A DNA stretch of 64,000 nucleotides, from contig JAAXCW010000007.1 in the NCBI GenBank assembly GCA_013036095.1, forward strand, positions 62,001 to 126,000, read 5' to 3'. This stretch comes from Vulcanimicrobiota bacterium. GTDB taxonomy: Bacteria > Vulcanimicrobiota > Vulcanimicrobiia > Vulcanimicrobiales > Vulcanimicrobiaceae. The notes beneath the pieces are model-generated. The model was given only the letters and a program-made list of their open reading frames with translations, had not been told where the DNA came from and did not search any database. Positions 1 through 9,549 of the stretch are shown here, piece after piece. The translations under genes and the position numbers were made by a program. Positions within the stretch are counted from its first letter, which is position 1; each line of letters starts with the position of its first letter.

Positions 1-658
1 TCCGATTCTGGTTCGCGAACGCGGCGATTCTTACGAGCTGATCGCGGGCGAACGGCGTTGGCGTGCCTGCGCCGCCTTGCAACGCTCGGGCATTCCGGCG
101 ATCGTGCGCCGCAGCGACGACCGCGAAAGCCTCGAAGTTGCCATTGTTGAGAACCTGCAGCGCGAAGATCTTAACGCGCTGGAAGAAGCCGCCGGCATCG
201 CGGATTTGATCGAGTCGCATAACTTTACCCAAGAGCAAGTCGCGCAGCGTTTGGGAAAGAGCCGGCCCTCCGTTACCAACGCTTTGCGCATTCTCACTCT
301 TTCGGAGCCGATAAAAGCGATGATCGCCGACGGCAAGGTGACCTCCGGCCACGCCAAAGCGATTCTGGGCGCGCCGGAAAACGCGCGCTTGCAGCTCGCG
401 CGGCGGGTCGCCAGCGACGGGCTTAGCGTTCGCGCTCTCGAGCGCATCGTCGCGCGCCTCCAATCGCCGCCTGCTACGGGCAAGCCTGCCGCGCGCGCCG
501 GTTCTCCCGACGATCGCGACTTCGAAGACCGCCTGCGCCGCAGGCTCGGAACACGCGTGGCGCTGCGCAGGACGCATCAGGGCGGGACGATAGAGATCAA
601 GTATTCCGACGAATCCGAACTCATTCGCATCGCGGAGCTGTTGCTCGAATCAGAGTAA
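1..658 (+). CDS. parB: ParB chromosome-partitioning protein, 3' part (5' end outside window)
   Basis: This is the C-terminal part of a chromosomal ParB, the CTP-dependent DNA clamp that loads on parS and works with ParA in origin segregation. The frame is open from base 2. It shows the conserved N-domain motif YELIAGERRWRA, then IVENLQREDLN, then a helix-turn-helix region (TQEQVAQRLGKSRPSVTNALR) and the RALE segment before the C-terminal dimerisation domain. The residues before the motif lie outside the window. The gene is followed at once by thiE. ParB genes usually sit near the replication origin, so the window may begin there, but no dnaA or gidB is visible to confirm this. Confidence 0.93.
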   Translation, partial: PILVRERGDSYELIAGERRWRACAALQRSGIPAIVRRSDDRESLEVAIVENLQREDLNALEEAAGIADLIESHNFTQEQVAQRLGKSRPSVTNALRILTLSEPIKAMIADGKVTSGHAKAILGAPENARLQLARRVASDGLSVRALERIVARLQSPPATGKPAARAGSPDDRDFEDRLRRRLGTRVALRRTHQGGTIEIKYSDESELIRIAELLLESE

Positions 659-684
659 GACGGCTGCGCGGCATCTACGCGATC

Positions 685-1266
685 GTGAACGCGGAAGGCG
701 AGCCGCTCGACCTGGTGCGTGCAATCCTGGAAGGCGGCGTGCGCATCATTCAGTATCGCGCGAAGACCGGAATCGTTGATGCGCACGCTGAGGCGCTGCG
801 CGAACTGACGCGCGCTTGCGATGCGCTCTTCCTTATAAATGATGATTGGCACGCGGTCGAACGGTTCGATGCCGACGGCGTGCACCTCGGGCCGGATGAC
901 GCCGGTTTCCAAGCGCTGCCGGAGATCAGGCGCGCGTTGAGCGATCGCATCATCGGCATCTCTTGCGGAACTCCGGGCGAAGCGCGTGTGGCGCAAGCTG
1001 AAGGAGCCGATTACATCGGCGCGGGTTCGGTTTATGCGACCAGCTCGAAGAGTGATGCGGGCGATCCCATCGGACTCGACGGACTTCGCGACATCGCGGC
1101 CGCAACGTCACTTCCCGTTGCGGCGATCGGCGGCATCACGGCGGAAAATCTGCGCGACGTACGCGCGACAGGCGTTGCGATGGCCGCGATGATCTCCGCG
1201 TTCTCCTCGGCGGCCGATCCGCGCGCCGCGACCGCTGCCTTGGTCCGTGCGTGGAACGCCGCATGA
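685..1266 (+). CDS. thiE: thiamine-phosphate synthase
   Basis: ThiE joins HMP-pyrophosphate and thiazole phosphate to give thiamine phosphate. Visible family marks are QYRAK near the N-terminus, LINDD, VHLGPDD, IGISCGT, DYIGAGSVYATSSK and PVAAIGGI, all in the order expected of the TIM barrel. The coordinates use the only canonical in-frame start (GTG 685). The preceding in-frame codons encode RLRGIYAIV, which matches the first beta strand of the family, so the true start is probably upstream. Candidates are CTG at 664 or GTA at 655, the latter overlapping the parB stop as GTAA. thiD follows with an ATGA overlap, so the two are translationally coupled thiamine genes. Confidence 0.9.
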   Translation: MNAEGEPLDLVRAILEGGVRIIQYRAKTGIVDAHAEALRELTRACDALFLINDDWHAVERFDADGVHLGPDDAGFQALPEIRRALSDRIIGISCGTPGEARVAQAEGADYIGAGSVYATSSKSDAGDPIGLDGLRDIAAATSLPVAAIGGITAENLRDVRATGVAMAAMISAFSSAADPRAATAALVRAWNAA

Positions 1267-2024
1267 GTGTGACCGTCGCGTCGATCGGAACGACGCATCC
1301 CTGGAACATCGCGGGAGTCGGGCTCGACGCGCGCGTCGCCGCTGAGTACGGCGTCGGTCACGTCGCTGCGATTGCCGGCGTTAGCGCGCAAGATGCCGAG
1401 CGCGTTGCGGCAGTGCTACCCGTTCCGGGCCGCGTTTTAAGCGCACAACTCGAAGCACTGCCGGACTCGATCGCCGCCTATCGCGTCGGGGCGCTGATAT
1501 CGGCCGAGAATGTCCGCGTGGTCGCGGATTTTTTGCGGGCGCGCGCTGCCACGCCCATCGTCGTGGATCCGGTCCTCGGCTCCTCGACCGGTCAGGCGCT
1601 GTGGACCAACGCCGCCTACATCGACGAATTGCGCGAGGTGTTGCTTCACTTGCCGGTTATCGTGACGCCGAACCTCGACGAAGCAGCGCTGCTGCTGCAC
1701 GCCAAACCCTTTAACGATCGCGAAGCGATGGCTGCGGCGGGCGCGCAGTTCGTTGCGGCCGGCGCTCGCGCAGCTCTGATGAAAGGCGGTCATCTCGCGG
1801 GCGATCCGGCCGATATTCTCGTGACGACCGGCAACGCACAGCTATTCGAAGGATCGCGTCTACCGGGATCGATGCGCGGAACGGGCTGCGTCCTGGCGAT
1901 CTCCTTGGCGTGTGAGATCGCGCTCGGACGGGAGCTTCCGGCTGCCGTTTCCAATGCGCGCGACTACGTGCGCGCGAAAATCGAAGCAGGTACGCGCTTC
2001 GGTTCACTGCAAACCGCGTTCTGA
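1263..2024 (+). CDS. thiD: hydroxymethylpyrimidine (phosphate) kinase, divergent
   Basis: This 253-residue ribokinase-like protein is probably the HMP/HMP-P kinase that supplies HMP-pyrophosphate to ThiE. It shows PIVVDPVLGSSTG, VTPNLDEAALL, ALMKGGHL and the anion-hole/catalytic segment MRGTGCVLA. The N-terminus diverges from typical ThiD: the usual AGSDxSGGAG motif is replaced by a THPWNIAGVGLD sequence, so substrate contacts may differ. The start ATG 1263 overlaps the thiE stop (ATGA), and trpS begins at its own stop codon (TGATG). The neighbour thiE supports a role in thiamine synthesis or HMP salvage. Confidence 0.85.
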   Translation: MSVTVASIGTTHPWNIAGVGLDARVAAEYGVGHVAAIAGVSAQDAERVAAVLPVPGRVLSAQLEALPDSIAAYRVGALISAENVRVVADFLRARAATPIVVDPVLGSSTGQALWTNAAYIDELREVLLHLPVIVTPNLDEAALLLHAKPFNDREAMAAAGAQFVAAGARAALMKGGHLAGDPADILVTTGNAQLFEGSRLPGSMRGTGCVLAISLACEIALGRELPAAVSNARDYVRAKIEAGTRFGSLQTAF

Positions 2025-3028
2025 TGGCGACCGCAACGGCGAAGCGACCGCGAGTGATGTCGGGCATGCGTCCGACGGGCAATCTGCACCTCGGCCACTA
2101 CGTTGGCGTGCTGACGCAATGGGTGAAGTATTGCGAAACGGCCGATGCGTTTTTCGAGATTGCCGATCTGCACGCGTTTACGACGGCCTTTGCCGATCCG
2201 CAGTCGATTCGCGACGCGCGCAACGCAATGGTCGTGGACTGGCTCGCTGCCGGCGTCGATCCGAAGAAATCGACTTTCTACCTGCAATCGGGCATACCGG
2301 AGATTTCAGAGCTCCAGGTGCTGCTCGGCATGGTCACGCCGATTTCGTGGCTCGAGCGCGTGCCGTCTTTCAAGGGCCAGATCGAGGCGCTGGGGACGGA
2401 GATCGCCACTTACGGATTTCTGGGCTACCCGCTGCTGCAGCTCTGCGACATCGCGATCTTTCGGGGCGAGTTCGTGCCCGTCGGCAAGGACCAAGTCGCG
2501 CATTTGGAGTTCGCGCGCGAGGTCGTGCGCCGGTTCAATCACATCTACGGCGGGGGCGATACGATTCTCGTTGAGCCCAAAGCGATGCTTTCGCAATTTC
2601 CGGACGTGCCGGGAATCGACGGCCGCAAAATGAGCAAGTCTTACGACAACGTGATCTCGCTTTCGGATGACGAAGCCGCGACAACGGAAAAAGTTCGGCG
2701 CATGATTACCGATCCGCAAAAAGTCCGCCGCAACGATCCAGGCCGGCCTGAGATTTGCCCGGTATTTCACCTGTGGAAGCTCGTCAAGCCCGCGCATGTG
2801 CCGATCGTCGAACGCGACTGCCGTTCCGGGGCGCTGGGCTGCGTGCAAGACAAGACCGATTTTGCCGCGGCGCTCAACGAATTCTTACGCCCGTTGCGCG
2901 AGCGCCGCAAAATGTTCGCAGCCGATGAAGCGTACGTCGAAAAGGTCATCGCCGAAGGAACCGCCCGCGCCCGCGAGATCGCCGCGCAGGTCTTACATGA
3001 CGTTAAACGGGCGATGAAGTTGAGTTAG
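2024..3028 (+). CDS. trpS: tryptophanyl-tRNA synthetase
   Basis: This 334-residue class I aminoacyl-tRNA synthetase charges tRNA-Trp. The HIGH-type signature appears as GNLHLGHY around residues 18-25, and the KMSKS loop as GRKMSKSYDN about residue 205. SGMRPTG at the N-terminus, FLGYPLLQLCDI and VPVGKDQVAHLE are characteristic of TrpRS. The start ATG overlaps the thiD stop by one base. The 3' end overlaps the convergent nrfD-type gene by 26 bp, and I see no obvious terminator between them. Confidence 0.96.
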   Translation: MATATAKRPRVMSGMRPTGNLHLGHYVGVLTQWVKYCETADAFFEIADLHAFTTAFADPQSIRDARNAMVVDWLAAGVDPKKSTFYLQSGIPEISELQVLLGMVTPISWLERVPSFKGQIEALGTEIATYGFLGYPLLQLCDIAIFRGEFVPVGKDQVAHLEFAREVVRRFNHIYGGGDTILVEPKAMLSQFPDVPGIDGRKMSKSYDNVISLSDDEAATTEKVRRMITDPQKVRRNDPGRPEICPVFHLWKLVKPAHVPIVERDCRSGALGCVQDKTDFAAALNEFLRPLRERRKMFAADEAYVEKVIAEGTARAREIAAQVLHDVKRAMKLS

Positions 3029-3884
3029 GTTTCTGCGACTCCAGTACATACTTCGGATCTTTGGCTGAGGCGCAACCGGCGCGGTAGACCGCAAAGCGTT
3101 CGGTGAGACCGCCCGCTATGAGCAGCGCGCCCGCGATCTTTGAAATCGCGTTGGAGTTTTTCGCCAGCGCCGCGCAAACAATGCCGCTTACATTTAGCAT
3201 TCGAGCGGAGCGCGCGAGCGCGCCGGCTTCGCCCTTCGAATACGCCCCGGCTTGCACCGGACCGATCTCGCGATGCAACGCTTGCAATGCAGCTATCATC
3301 GCCGTCCCGCCCAGAAGCGCTAGGCGGCGCGCTGAGCCGCTGTCGCGAGCCGGTGCAAAAAGCAATCCCCATGCTCCGGCGCTCGCGGCCGACGTCGCGG
3401 CAAAAAGCGACGGCAACGTTTTCCGCGGCAGATGCCACGCCGGCATAACGGTATCGCCAACGAGAACTGCGGTGTAGACGGACATGACAGGGCCGATCAG
3501 TCCAGCGATCGCCTCAAAGAAACGTCCGGCGGGCCGCGCTATGCCCGTTAATTCAGAACCCGCGGCAATAAAAACCGACCCGCTGAACGCGGAGAAGATG
3601 TAGACTCCGACGCTCATCGGCGACGTCGGTTTGACGACGCGCAGCATATTGATAAAGCGCTTCGGCTTTCTTAAGTCGGCGATCAAACAGAACGCGCTGA
3701 CCGCGCAGCCGGCGGCCGCTCCGAAGAGCATGATGCGAGCAAGACGATCATTGCGTGCGGTTCGTTCCGCGAGCGCGAGCGTTGCTGCCGCACCCGCTAA
3801 TCCGCCTGCGAAGAAATAGGTGGGAATGAGATCCGTCCACGCCGGGGGCTTGACGATTGGGCGGCCGTAGTAGCCCTCGCTCAT
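3003..3884 (-). CDS. nrfD: NrfD/polysulfide-reductase-type membrane subunit of the formate dehydrogenase
   Basis: This 293-residue polytopic membrane protein, with about eight hydrophobic segments, belongs to the NrfD/PsrC family. Such subunits anchor molybdopterin/FeS oxidoreductases and pass electrons to quinone. The sequence after the start (PAWTDLIPTYFFAGGLAG) is typical of the family. It replaces the cytochrome b subunit (FdnI) found in the E. coli enzyme; no haem-ligating pattern was noted. ATG 3884 is chosen because it overlaps the stop of the FeS subunit as ATGA, and the residues further upstream are not family-like. It is the last gene of the operon and converges on trpS. Confidence 0.85.
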   Translation of the reverse strand: MSEGYYGRPIVKPPAWTDLIPTYFFAGGLAGAAATLALAERTARNDRLARIMLFGAAAGCAVSAFCLIADLRKPKRFINMLRVVKPTSPMSVGVYIFSAFSGSVFIAAGSELTGIARPAGRFFEAIAGLIGPVMSVYTAVLVGDTVMPAWHLPRKTLPSLFAATSAASAGAWGLLFAPARDSGSARRLALLGGTAMIAALQALHREIGPVQAGAYSKGEAGALARSARMLNVSGIVCAALAKNSNAISKIAGALLIAGGLTERFAVYRAGCASAKDPKYVLESQKPNSTSSPV

Positions 3885-4699
3885 CGCCGCGACACCGCGC
3901 AGAGAACGACCGCGCCGAACAACGCCGCCGCGGCGATGCCGGCCGTCCTCCAACGCTGCGGCAGATCTTTAGTCGGCACGATCGGATCGGGCGGAAGCCC
4001 ATAGACCTGCGGTTTGTCGAGCAGCAGAAAGAGCGAACCGCCGCCGCCGATCCCGTCCTTCGGATCGTTCAAATAGAGCTGCGCGCCTTCGAATTTTTGC
4101 TGAACTTTTTCCAAGCGCTTTTCGGCGCGTTCGCGCAACTCGTTGACGACACCGTACTGGATCGATTCGGTCGGACAAGCCTTTGCGCATGCGGGCTGCT
4201 CGCCGATCTTTAATCGATCGTAGCAGAGCGTGCATTTGCCCATCGTGTGATCTTCTTGCTTCTCGCCGATCACCCCGAAGGGACAAGCGACGACGCAGTA
4301 GCCGCAGCCGTTGCAGATGTCGTCTTGGATGACGACCGTGCCGAATTCGGTGCGGATGATCGCGCCGGTCGGGCAGGCGTCTAGGCAACCCGCGTGCGTG
4401 CAGTGCTTACAGACGTCCGATTCCATGAGCCAGCGGCCGGTGCCGCGCTCCGGTTCCATCTGCTCGACAAACGCGACATGGCGCCACGTGTTGCCGCTCA
4501 GCTCTTTGGTGTTGTCGTAAGATTCGCCGGTGAATTCGTACCCGTCGCTCGGAAGCTGATTCCATTCTTTGCACGCGACTTCGCACGCTTTGCAGCCGAT
4601 GCACAGCGTAGTATCGGTGAAGAAGCCCATGCGGTCGCGCCCGCCGGGGCCGTACGTTGCGGATTCCGCGGCCGCGGAAGTGAGATCGATGAAAGTCAT
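3881..4699 (-). CDS. fdnH: formate dehydrogenase iron-sulfur (beta) subunit
   Basis: This 272-residue ferredoxin-type electron-transfer subunit carries four 4Fe-4S cysteine clusters: CIGCKACEVACKEW near residue 30, then CKHCTHAGCLDACP, CNGCGYCVVACP, and a fourth group formed by CTLC together with CAKACP. A single hydrophobic segment close to the C-terminus (about residues 248-268, followed by SRR) looks like a membrane anchor, as in FdnH. The ATG at 4699 overlaps the fdnG stop as ATGA. Longer readings upstream give only arginine-rich sequence that is antisense to fdnG. It should wire the catalytic subunit to the NrfD protein encoded next. Confidence 0.93.
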   Translation of the reverse strand: MTFIDLTSAAAESATYGPGGRDRMGFFTDTTLCIGCKACEVACKEWNQLPSDGYEFTGESYDNTKELSGNTWRHVAFVEQMEPERGTGRWLMESDVCKHCTHAGCLDACPTGAIIRTEFGTVVIQDDICNGCGYCVVACPFGVIGEKQEDHTMGKCTLCYDRLKIGEQPACAKACPTESIQYGVVNELRERAEKRLEKVQQKFEGAQLYLNDPKDGIGGGGSLFLLLDKPQVYGLPPDPIVPTKDLPQRWRTAGIAAAALFGAVVLCAVSRR

Positions 4700-7600
4700 G
4701 CTTTCCCGTCCAGATGCGCGCGCGTGCGCACCGCGCTCAGGAAGCCGGGGACATTCGCGCCGCGCGGACGGCGTCCCGGAATGATGTCGCACGTCAAGCC
4801 TTTGGTTTCTTGGATATGCACGTTCGGATCGAGCGTGATGCTCAAGAGATCGTTGGCGGAGTCGCCGGTCACCAGACCGCGCGAACCCCAGTGGTACGGA
4901 AGACCGACTGAATGAAGCGCTTTCCCGTCGACGCGCATCGGCTTGACGCGATCGGTCACCATCACGCGCGCCTCGACGACCGCGCGGGAGGTGAAAATGG
5001 TCGCCCAGTCGCCGTGCACTAATCCGCGCAGCTGCGCGAGTTCGGGGCTGACTTCGCAGAAAAACTCCGGCTGCAGCTCGCTCAAATGCGCGACTGTGCG
5101 GCTCATTCCACCGGCGGTATGATGCTCGGTGAGCCGGTAGGTGTGCAGCACGAACGGGAAGACGTTGCCGTGCGCGTCGCTCGGTGAGGGATTCGATTCG
5201 TTAAATGTGCGGGGAAATTCCTGACGGCACGGATTGGCTTGCTGCGAATAGAGCGCATTCTTCACCGGCGATTCGTGCGGTTCGTAATAGACCGGCAGCG
5301 GTCCGTCGACGATGCCGGCGGGAACGAAGAGCCAACCCAAGCCGTCGTCTTGCATCACGAACGGATGCCAGCCCGCGATCGCGTCTTCAGCTTTCGCGCC
5401 TGTTTCCGGCGTGTAATCGGGGCGCTTGGTTTTGTTGAAGTCGGGAACGTCGTGGCCCGTCCACTCGGCCTTTTCCTCGTCCCACCAGACATATTTCTTG
5501 CGTTCGCTCCACGGCTTGCCGCGTGGATCGGCCGAGGCGCGATTGTAAATGATGCGCCGGTTTGCCGGCCACGCCCACGCCCATTCGGGCGCGACCCAAC
5601 TCTGTTCGCTTCCAGGTTTGCGCCGCGCGGTTTGATTGACTTCCTCTTTGAAACATCCGCAGTAGATCCAGCAGCCGCAGGAAGTGCTGCCGTCGGCTTT
5701 CAGGGAGTTGTAATCCGAAAGGGCTCCCCCGTTTGCATCCCAGCCATTGATTTCGCGCAGCACGGCCTGCGCGTCGGGTTCGGCCGTGTCACCCGACTCG
5801 GGATAGTTCCAGGTCAGGAATGCGATCGGATCGGGGAACGGCTCTTCTTGACGCGCGATCTTTTCTCTGATGCGTTTGCCCAAGTGATAATAAAACCACA
5901 GCTCCGAACGCGCATCGCCTTGGGGTTCGACCGCCTTATGATGCCACTGCAGCAGGCGCTGCGTGTTGGTGAACGAGCCGTCCTTCTCCGTATGTGCCGC
6001 CGCCGGCATCCAGAAAACTTCGGTCGGGATGGATTCGGTGTGCAGTTCGCCCGCCGCGATCTCCGGCGCGTCGTACCAAAACGAGGCGCTTTCGATTTCG
6101 CTGAAGTCGCGGACGACCAGCCACTCGAGATTGGCCATGGCCCGGCGGTGAAGGCCGGAATTCGCCGACCCGACCGCCGGATTTTCGCCGATGCAAAAGA
6201 AGCCTTTGACGGTGCCGTCGAGCATGCCCATGATGCTGCGGTACGTTGAATGGTCGCCGCTGATGCGCGGAAGCAAGTTGAAACAAAAATCGTTTTGTTT
6301 CGCCGCGCGATCGCCGAACCACGCTTTGAGCAGGCTGACGATGTACTTGTCCATGTTGCCCCAGTAGCCGGTCTTCGCGCCTTCGGATTCGATGAAGTCT
6401 TTGAGATCGTCGTGCGCGTGGACGTGCGGCATCGGTACGTAACCGGGCAGCAAGTTAAACAACGTCGGAATATCGGTCGAACCTTGAATCGAGGCGTGAC
6501 CGCGCAAGGCGAGAATACCGCCGCCGGGACGGCCGATGTTTCCGAGCAGCAGCTGAATGATCGCGGCGCCGCGAATCGTTTGTACGCCGGTCGTGTGCTG
6601 CGTCCAGGCAACCGAGTAACAAAACGCCGACGTGCGCTCGCGCCCACTGTTCGCGCAGAGCGCTTCGGCGACATCGATCACGTGTTGCGGCTCGGTTCCG
6701 CAGATGCCCGCGACGGTTTCGGGAGTGTAACGCGCATAGTGGCGTTTGAGGACTTGGTAGACGCACCGTGGATCTTGCAGTGTCTTATCCATGTTCGGCG
6801 GCTCGCCGTTCTTGAGCGTGTCTTCACCGTGCTTGAGGCCGGGCACCTTAGCCAGTAACGAGTGATCTTCGCGTTGGCCGGCCGCGCCGTGCATGTCCAT
6901 CCCCTGGTACTGCCAGGTTTCGAAGGTGTAGCCGTTCGTGCCGGCATGCCAGCCGGAGAAGAAGCCGTCGAGTTCTTCGCTGTCCTTGAAATCTTCGCGC
7001 AAAATGACGGGCCCGTTGGTGTAGTTCACGACGTACTCTTTGAACGCACGATCGTTCTCGAGAATGTAGCGAATAATGCCGCCCAGGAATGCGATGTCGG
7101 TTCCCGCCCGAATCGGGACGTGCTTGGTGGCGGCGGCGCTAGTGCGCGTGAAACGCGGATCGACGTGAATCACCTCGGCGCCGCGCTCGCGAGCTTCCAT
7201 GACCCATTGGAATCCGACCGGATGATTCTCGGCCATGTTGGATCCCATGATGACGATGCAGTCTGAATTCTGCAGATCTTGCTGGAACGTCGTCGCGCCG
7301 CCGCGTCCGAACGAGGTTCCCAAACTGGGAACCGTCGAGCTATGTCATAATCGGGCCTGATTTTCAACCTGCACGACGCCCAGCGCCGTGTAGAGTTTTT
7401 TCATCAGGTAGTTCTCTTCGTTATCTAGCGTCGCGCCGCCGAGATGCGCGATCCCATAGCAGCGGTTGAGCATGTTGCCCTCGTCGTCTTTGGCTTCCCA
7501 CGTTTCGCGTCGGGTCTTCAAAACGCGATCGGCGATCATCTCCATCGCGCGTTCGAGCGGCAGCTCTTCCCAGCGCGTGCCAAAAGGGGGGCGATACTTT

Positions 7601-7902
7601 ACGTTATATTCGCGCAGCGGGCTTTCGACGAGCGAGAGTGTTGCCGAACCTTTGGGGCAGAGACGTCCGCGCGAGATGGGACTGTCGGGGTCGCCTTCGA
7701 TCTGCACGATCTTTTCGTCTTTAACGAAGACGTTTTGTCCACACCCGACCGCACAGTATGGACAGATCGATTTGACGACTTTGGCGTCGGCCGTGCGCGC
7801 TTTCCAATCGGCGGTTTTTTGTGACCGAGCAGCGGAGCCCAGCGCCAGCGGATCTTTTCCGCCGGCTTGGCGCAAGACAGTCCAAAGCGCGCGATCGTTC
7901 AT
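4696..7902 (-). CDS. fdnG: formate dehydrogenase catalytic (alpha) subunit, selenocysteine-containing
   Basis: This molybdopterin oxidoreductase oxidises formate to CO2. Read through an in-frame TGA at 7347-7345 it has 1068 residues including selenocysteine (Sec about residue 186). Before the TGA come the 4Fe-4S motif CPYCAVGCG and GDPDSPISRGRLCPKG; immediately around it the sequence is ENQAR-L-Sec-HSSTVPSLGTSFGRGG, which is where formate dehydrogenases carry the Mo/W-ligating Sec. The downstream part continues with NMAENHPVGFQWVMEA, DPRFTRT and a C-terminal molydopterin-dinucleotide domain. A hairpin suited to SECIS function follows the TGA. No twin-arginine signal is visible; the N-terminus (WTVLRQAGGKDP) resembles a leaderless subfamily, so orientation is uncertain. 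It leads the fdnG-fdnH-nrfD operon. Confidence 0.95.
7315..7347 (-). promoter_or_regulatory. UGA selenocysteine codon and SECIS-like hairpin in fdnG
   Basis: On the minus strand the TGA at 7347-7345 is followed after 11 nt by a perfect 7-bp stem (GGTTCCC 7333-7327 pairing with GGGAACC 7321-7315) closing a five-base loop AGTTT. The apical loop begins 18 nt after the TGA. Bacterial SECIS elements lie directly downstream of UGA with an apical loop at about this distance containing G and U, bound by SelB. The flanking protein sequence remains formate dehydrogenase on both sides, so the TGA is decoded rather than terminating. SelA/B/C/D genes are not in the window. Confidence 0.8.
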
Positions 7903-7992
7903 GCTTGTGCGGTTCTTGCGCCGTTCTTACCCGGAATTCCGCCAGCGCGCGTGGCGCAGGGCTTCGTCCGCGAGCGAACCAAAACCCCGTGA

Positions 7993-9549
7993 ATGAAGCG
8001 CTCGCTTATTTTCGCCGCCACAATGTGCCTAGCCACGACGTCGTCCCTTCCGGCCTCTGCTAAGCCAGCGCTTTCGACCGAGCTGCAAGGGATCGTCAAT
8101 CGATATCCGCAGACGCAATTCGGGATCGCGATTTACGATCTCGATGCGCGCAGGATGGTGTACGAACTGAACTCACGGCGGTTTTTCGTAGCGGCATCGA
8201 CGACCAAGCTGCTCACCGAGGGAACGACGCTTGCGCTGCTCGGTCCAGACTATCGTTTCACGACGAACGTCTACCGTACCGGACCAATCGATGTGAACGG
8301 AACGCTCCAAGGCAACGTCATTCTCCAAGCTTCGGGCGATCCGAATCTTTCGGACCGTATACAGCCCGACGGCACGCTTGCGTTTGAAAACGAAGACCAC
8401 TCCTATGATGGTTCTCCCGACACGAAAGCCGTGCCGGGGAATCCGTTGGAGGTCATCGATGATTTTGCAGCGCAGATTGCAGCGCGCGGCGTAAGGGCCG
8501 TGACGGGCCGCGTTATCGTCGACGACTCGCTCTATAAAGCGGGTTATCCGGAATCCGGTACAGGCGTCGTCGTATCGCCCATAGTCGTCAACGATAACAT
8601 CGTCGATGTTACCGTAACCCCCGGCGCGCGCGCCGGCGATCCCGTTACGATTGCGGTTTCGCCGCAGACCCCATACGCCACGTTCGTCAATAAAGCGACA
8701 ACCGGCGCTGCGCATACCGACCGTACGATCTCTATTTCTCTGGACCAAGCGGACGCGACGGGCATGCGAACCGTCACTATTACAGGCTCGCTGCCGGCGG
8801 GCTCGCCCGCGATACTCTACGCATACGACGTACCGTCGCCGGCGCGCTTCGCGGAAGTCGCCCTGACGGCAGCGCTACAAGCGCGCGGCGTGGCAGTCCA
8901 ACAGATACGATCCGGCGTGTTCGAAAACGGAATATACCGCAATCCGGCGGATGACGAGGTCGCCGCCAACATCATCGCGACACATGTCTCGCCGCCATTG
9001 AGTCAAGATGTCAAAGTCACGCTGAAGGTCAGCGACAATCTGCATGCATCGATCATGCCGTACCTGTGGTCGCCCAAACATACACTTCGCGCCGGCTTCG
9101 ACCTCGAACGCGCATTTATGCAGCGCGCGGGACTCGATACGACGCAAGTCGTCCAAAATGACGGCCTCGGAGGCTTCGCATTTATCCAGCCCCAGTATAT
9201 GGTGCACTACCTTGCCTATGTGCGCACTCAGCCGTACTACCAGACATTCTATTCGGCGTTGCCGATCCTCGGCGTCGACGGCACGCTCTTTAACATCGCG
9301 AACAACTCGCCGGCTCGCGGCAAGGTGCATGCGAAAACGGGAACGTGGAGCGGCGGCGACGCCCTCAACCAGCGCGTATTGGTTTCAGGCAAAGGCCTCG
9401 CGGGTTATATGACGACCGCGTCCGGCCGGCATGTCGCGTTTTGCTTTTACATAAATAATCTCGCCGTTCCGCACGGACAGGACGCGAGCCGCGTCGCCGG
9501 TCAAGTCAATGGCGCACTGGCTACGGCAGCGTATTTGTTTGTCCAATAA
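7993..9549 (+). CDS. dacB: D-alanyl-D-alanine carboxypeptidase/endopeptidase (PBP4 type, S13)
   Basis: This 518-residue exported low-molecular-weight penicillin-binding protein trims or cleaves peptidoglycan stem peptides. A signal peptide is visible (basic start, hydrophobic run, ASA cleavage site near residue 23). The active-site motifs are in order: SxxK as S69-T-T-K72, SxN as S347-D-N349, and KTG at K448-T-G450. Between the first two lies the long extra domain of the S13 family (SGDPNLSDR, then a Val/Thr-rich beta domain). It is transcribed away from fdnG across a 90-bp gap. No membrane anchor is seen, so it is probably periplasmic. Confidence 0.93.
   Translation: MKRSLIFAATMCLATTSSLPASAKPALSTELQGIVNRYPQTQFGIAIYDLDARRMVYELNSRRFFVAASTTKLLTEGTTLALLGPDYRFTTNVYRTGPIDVNGTLQGNVILQASGDPNLSDRIQPDGTLAFENEDHSYDGSPDTKAVPGNPLEVIDDFAAQIAARGVRAVTGRVIVDDSLYKAGYPESGTGVVVSPIVVNDNIVDVTVTPGARAGDPVTIAVSPQTPYATFVNKATTGAAHTDRTISISLDQADATGMRTVTITGSLPAGSPAILYAYDVPSPARFAEVALTAALQARGVAVQQIRSGVFENGIYRNPADDEVAANIIATHVSPPLSQDVKVTLKVSDNLHASIMPYLWSPKHTLRAGFDLERAFMQRAGLDTTQVVQNDGLGGFAFIQPQYMVHYLAYVRTQPYYQTFYSALPILGVDGTLFNIANNSPARGKVHAKTGTWSGGDALNQRVLVSGKGLAGYMTTASGRHVAFCFYINNLAVPHGQDASRVAGQVNGALATAAYLFVQ

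Noticed and set aside
5239..6249. 336-codon plus-strand frame opposite fdnG
   Set aside because: Antisense of a conserved enzyme gene; no recognisable protein features.
4696..7902. Formate dehydrogenase gene interrupted by a stop codon, i.e. a pseudogene or two separate genes
   Set aside because: The frame is unchanged across the TGA, the family sequence is intact on both sides, and the TGA falls at the known Sec position with a suitable hairpin after it.
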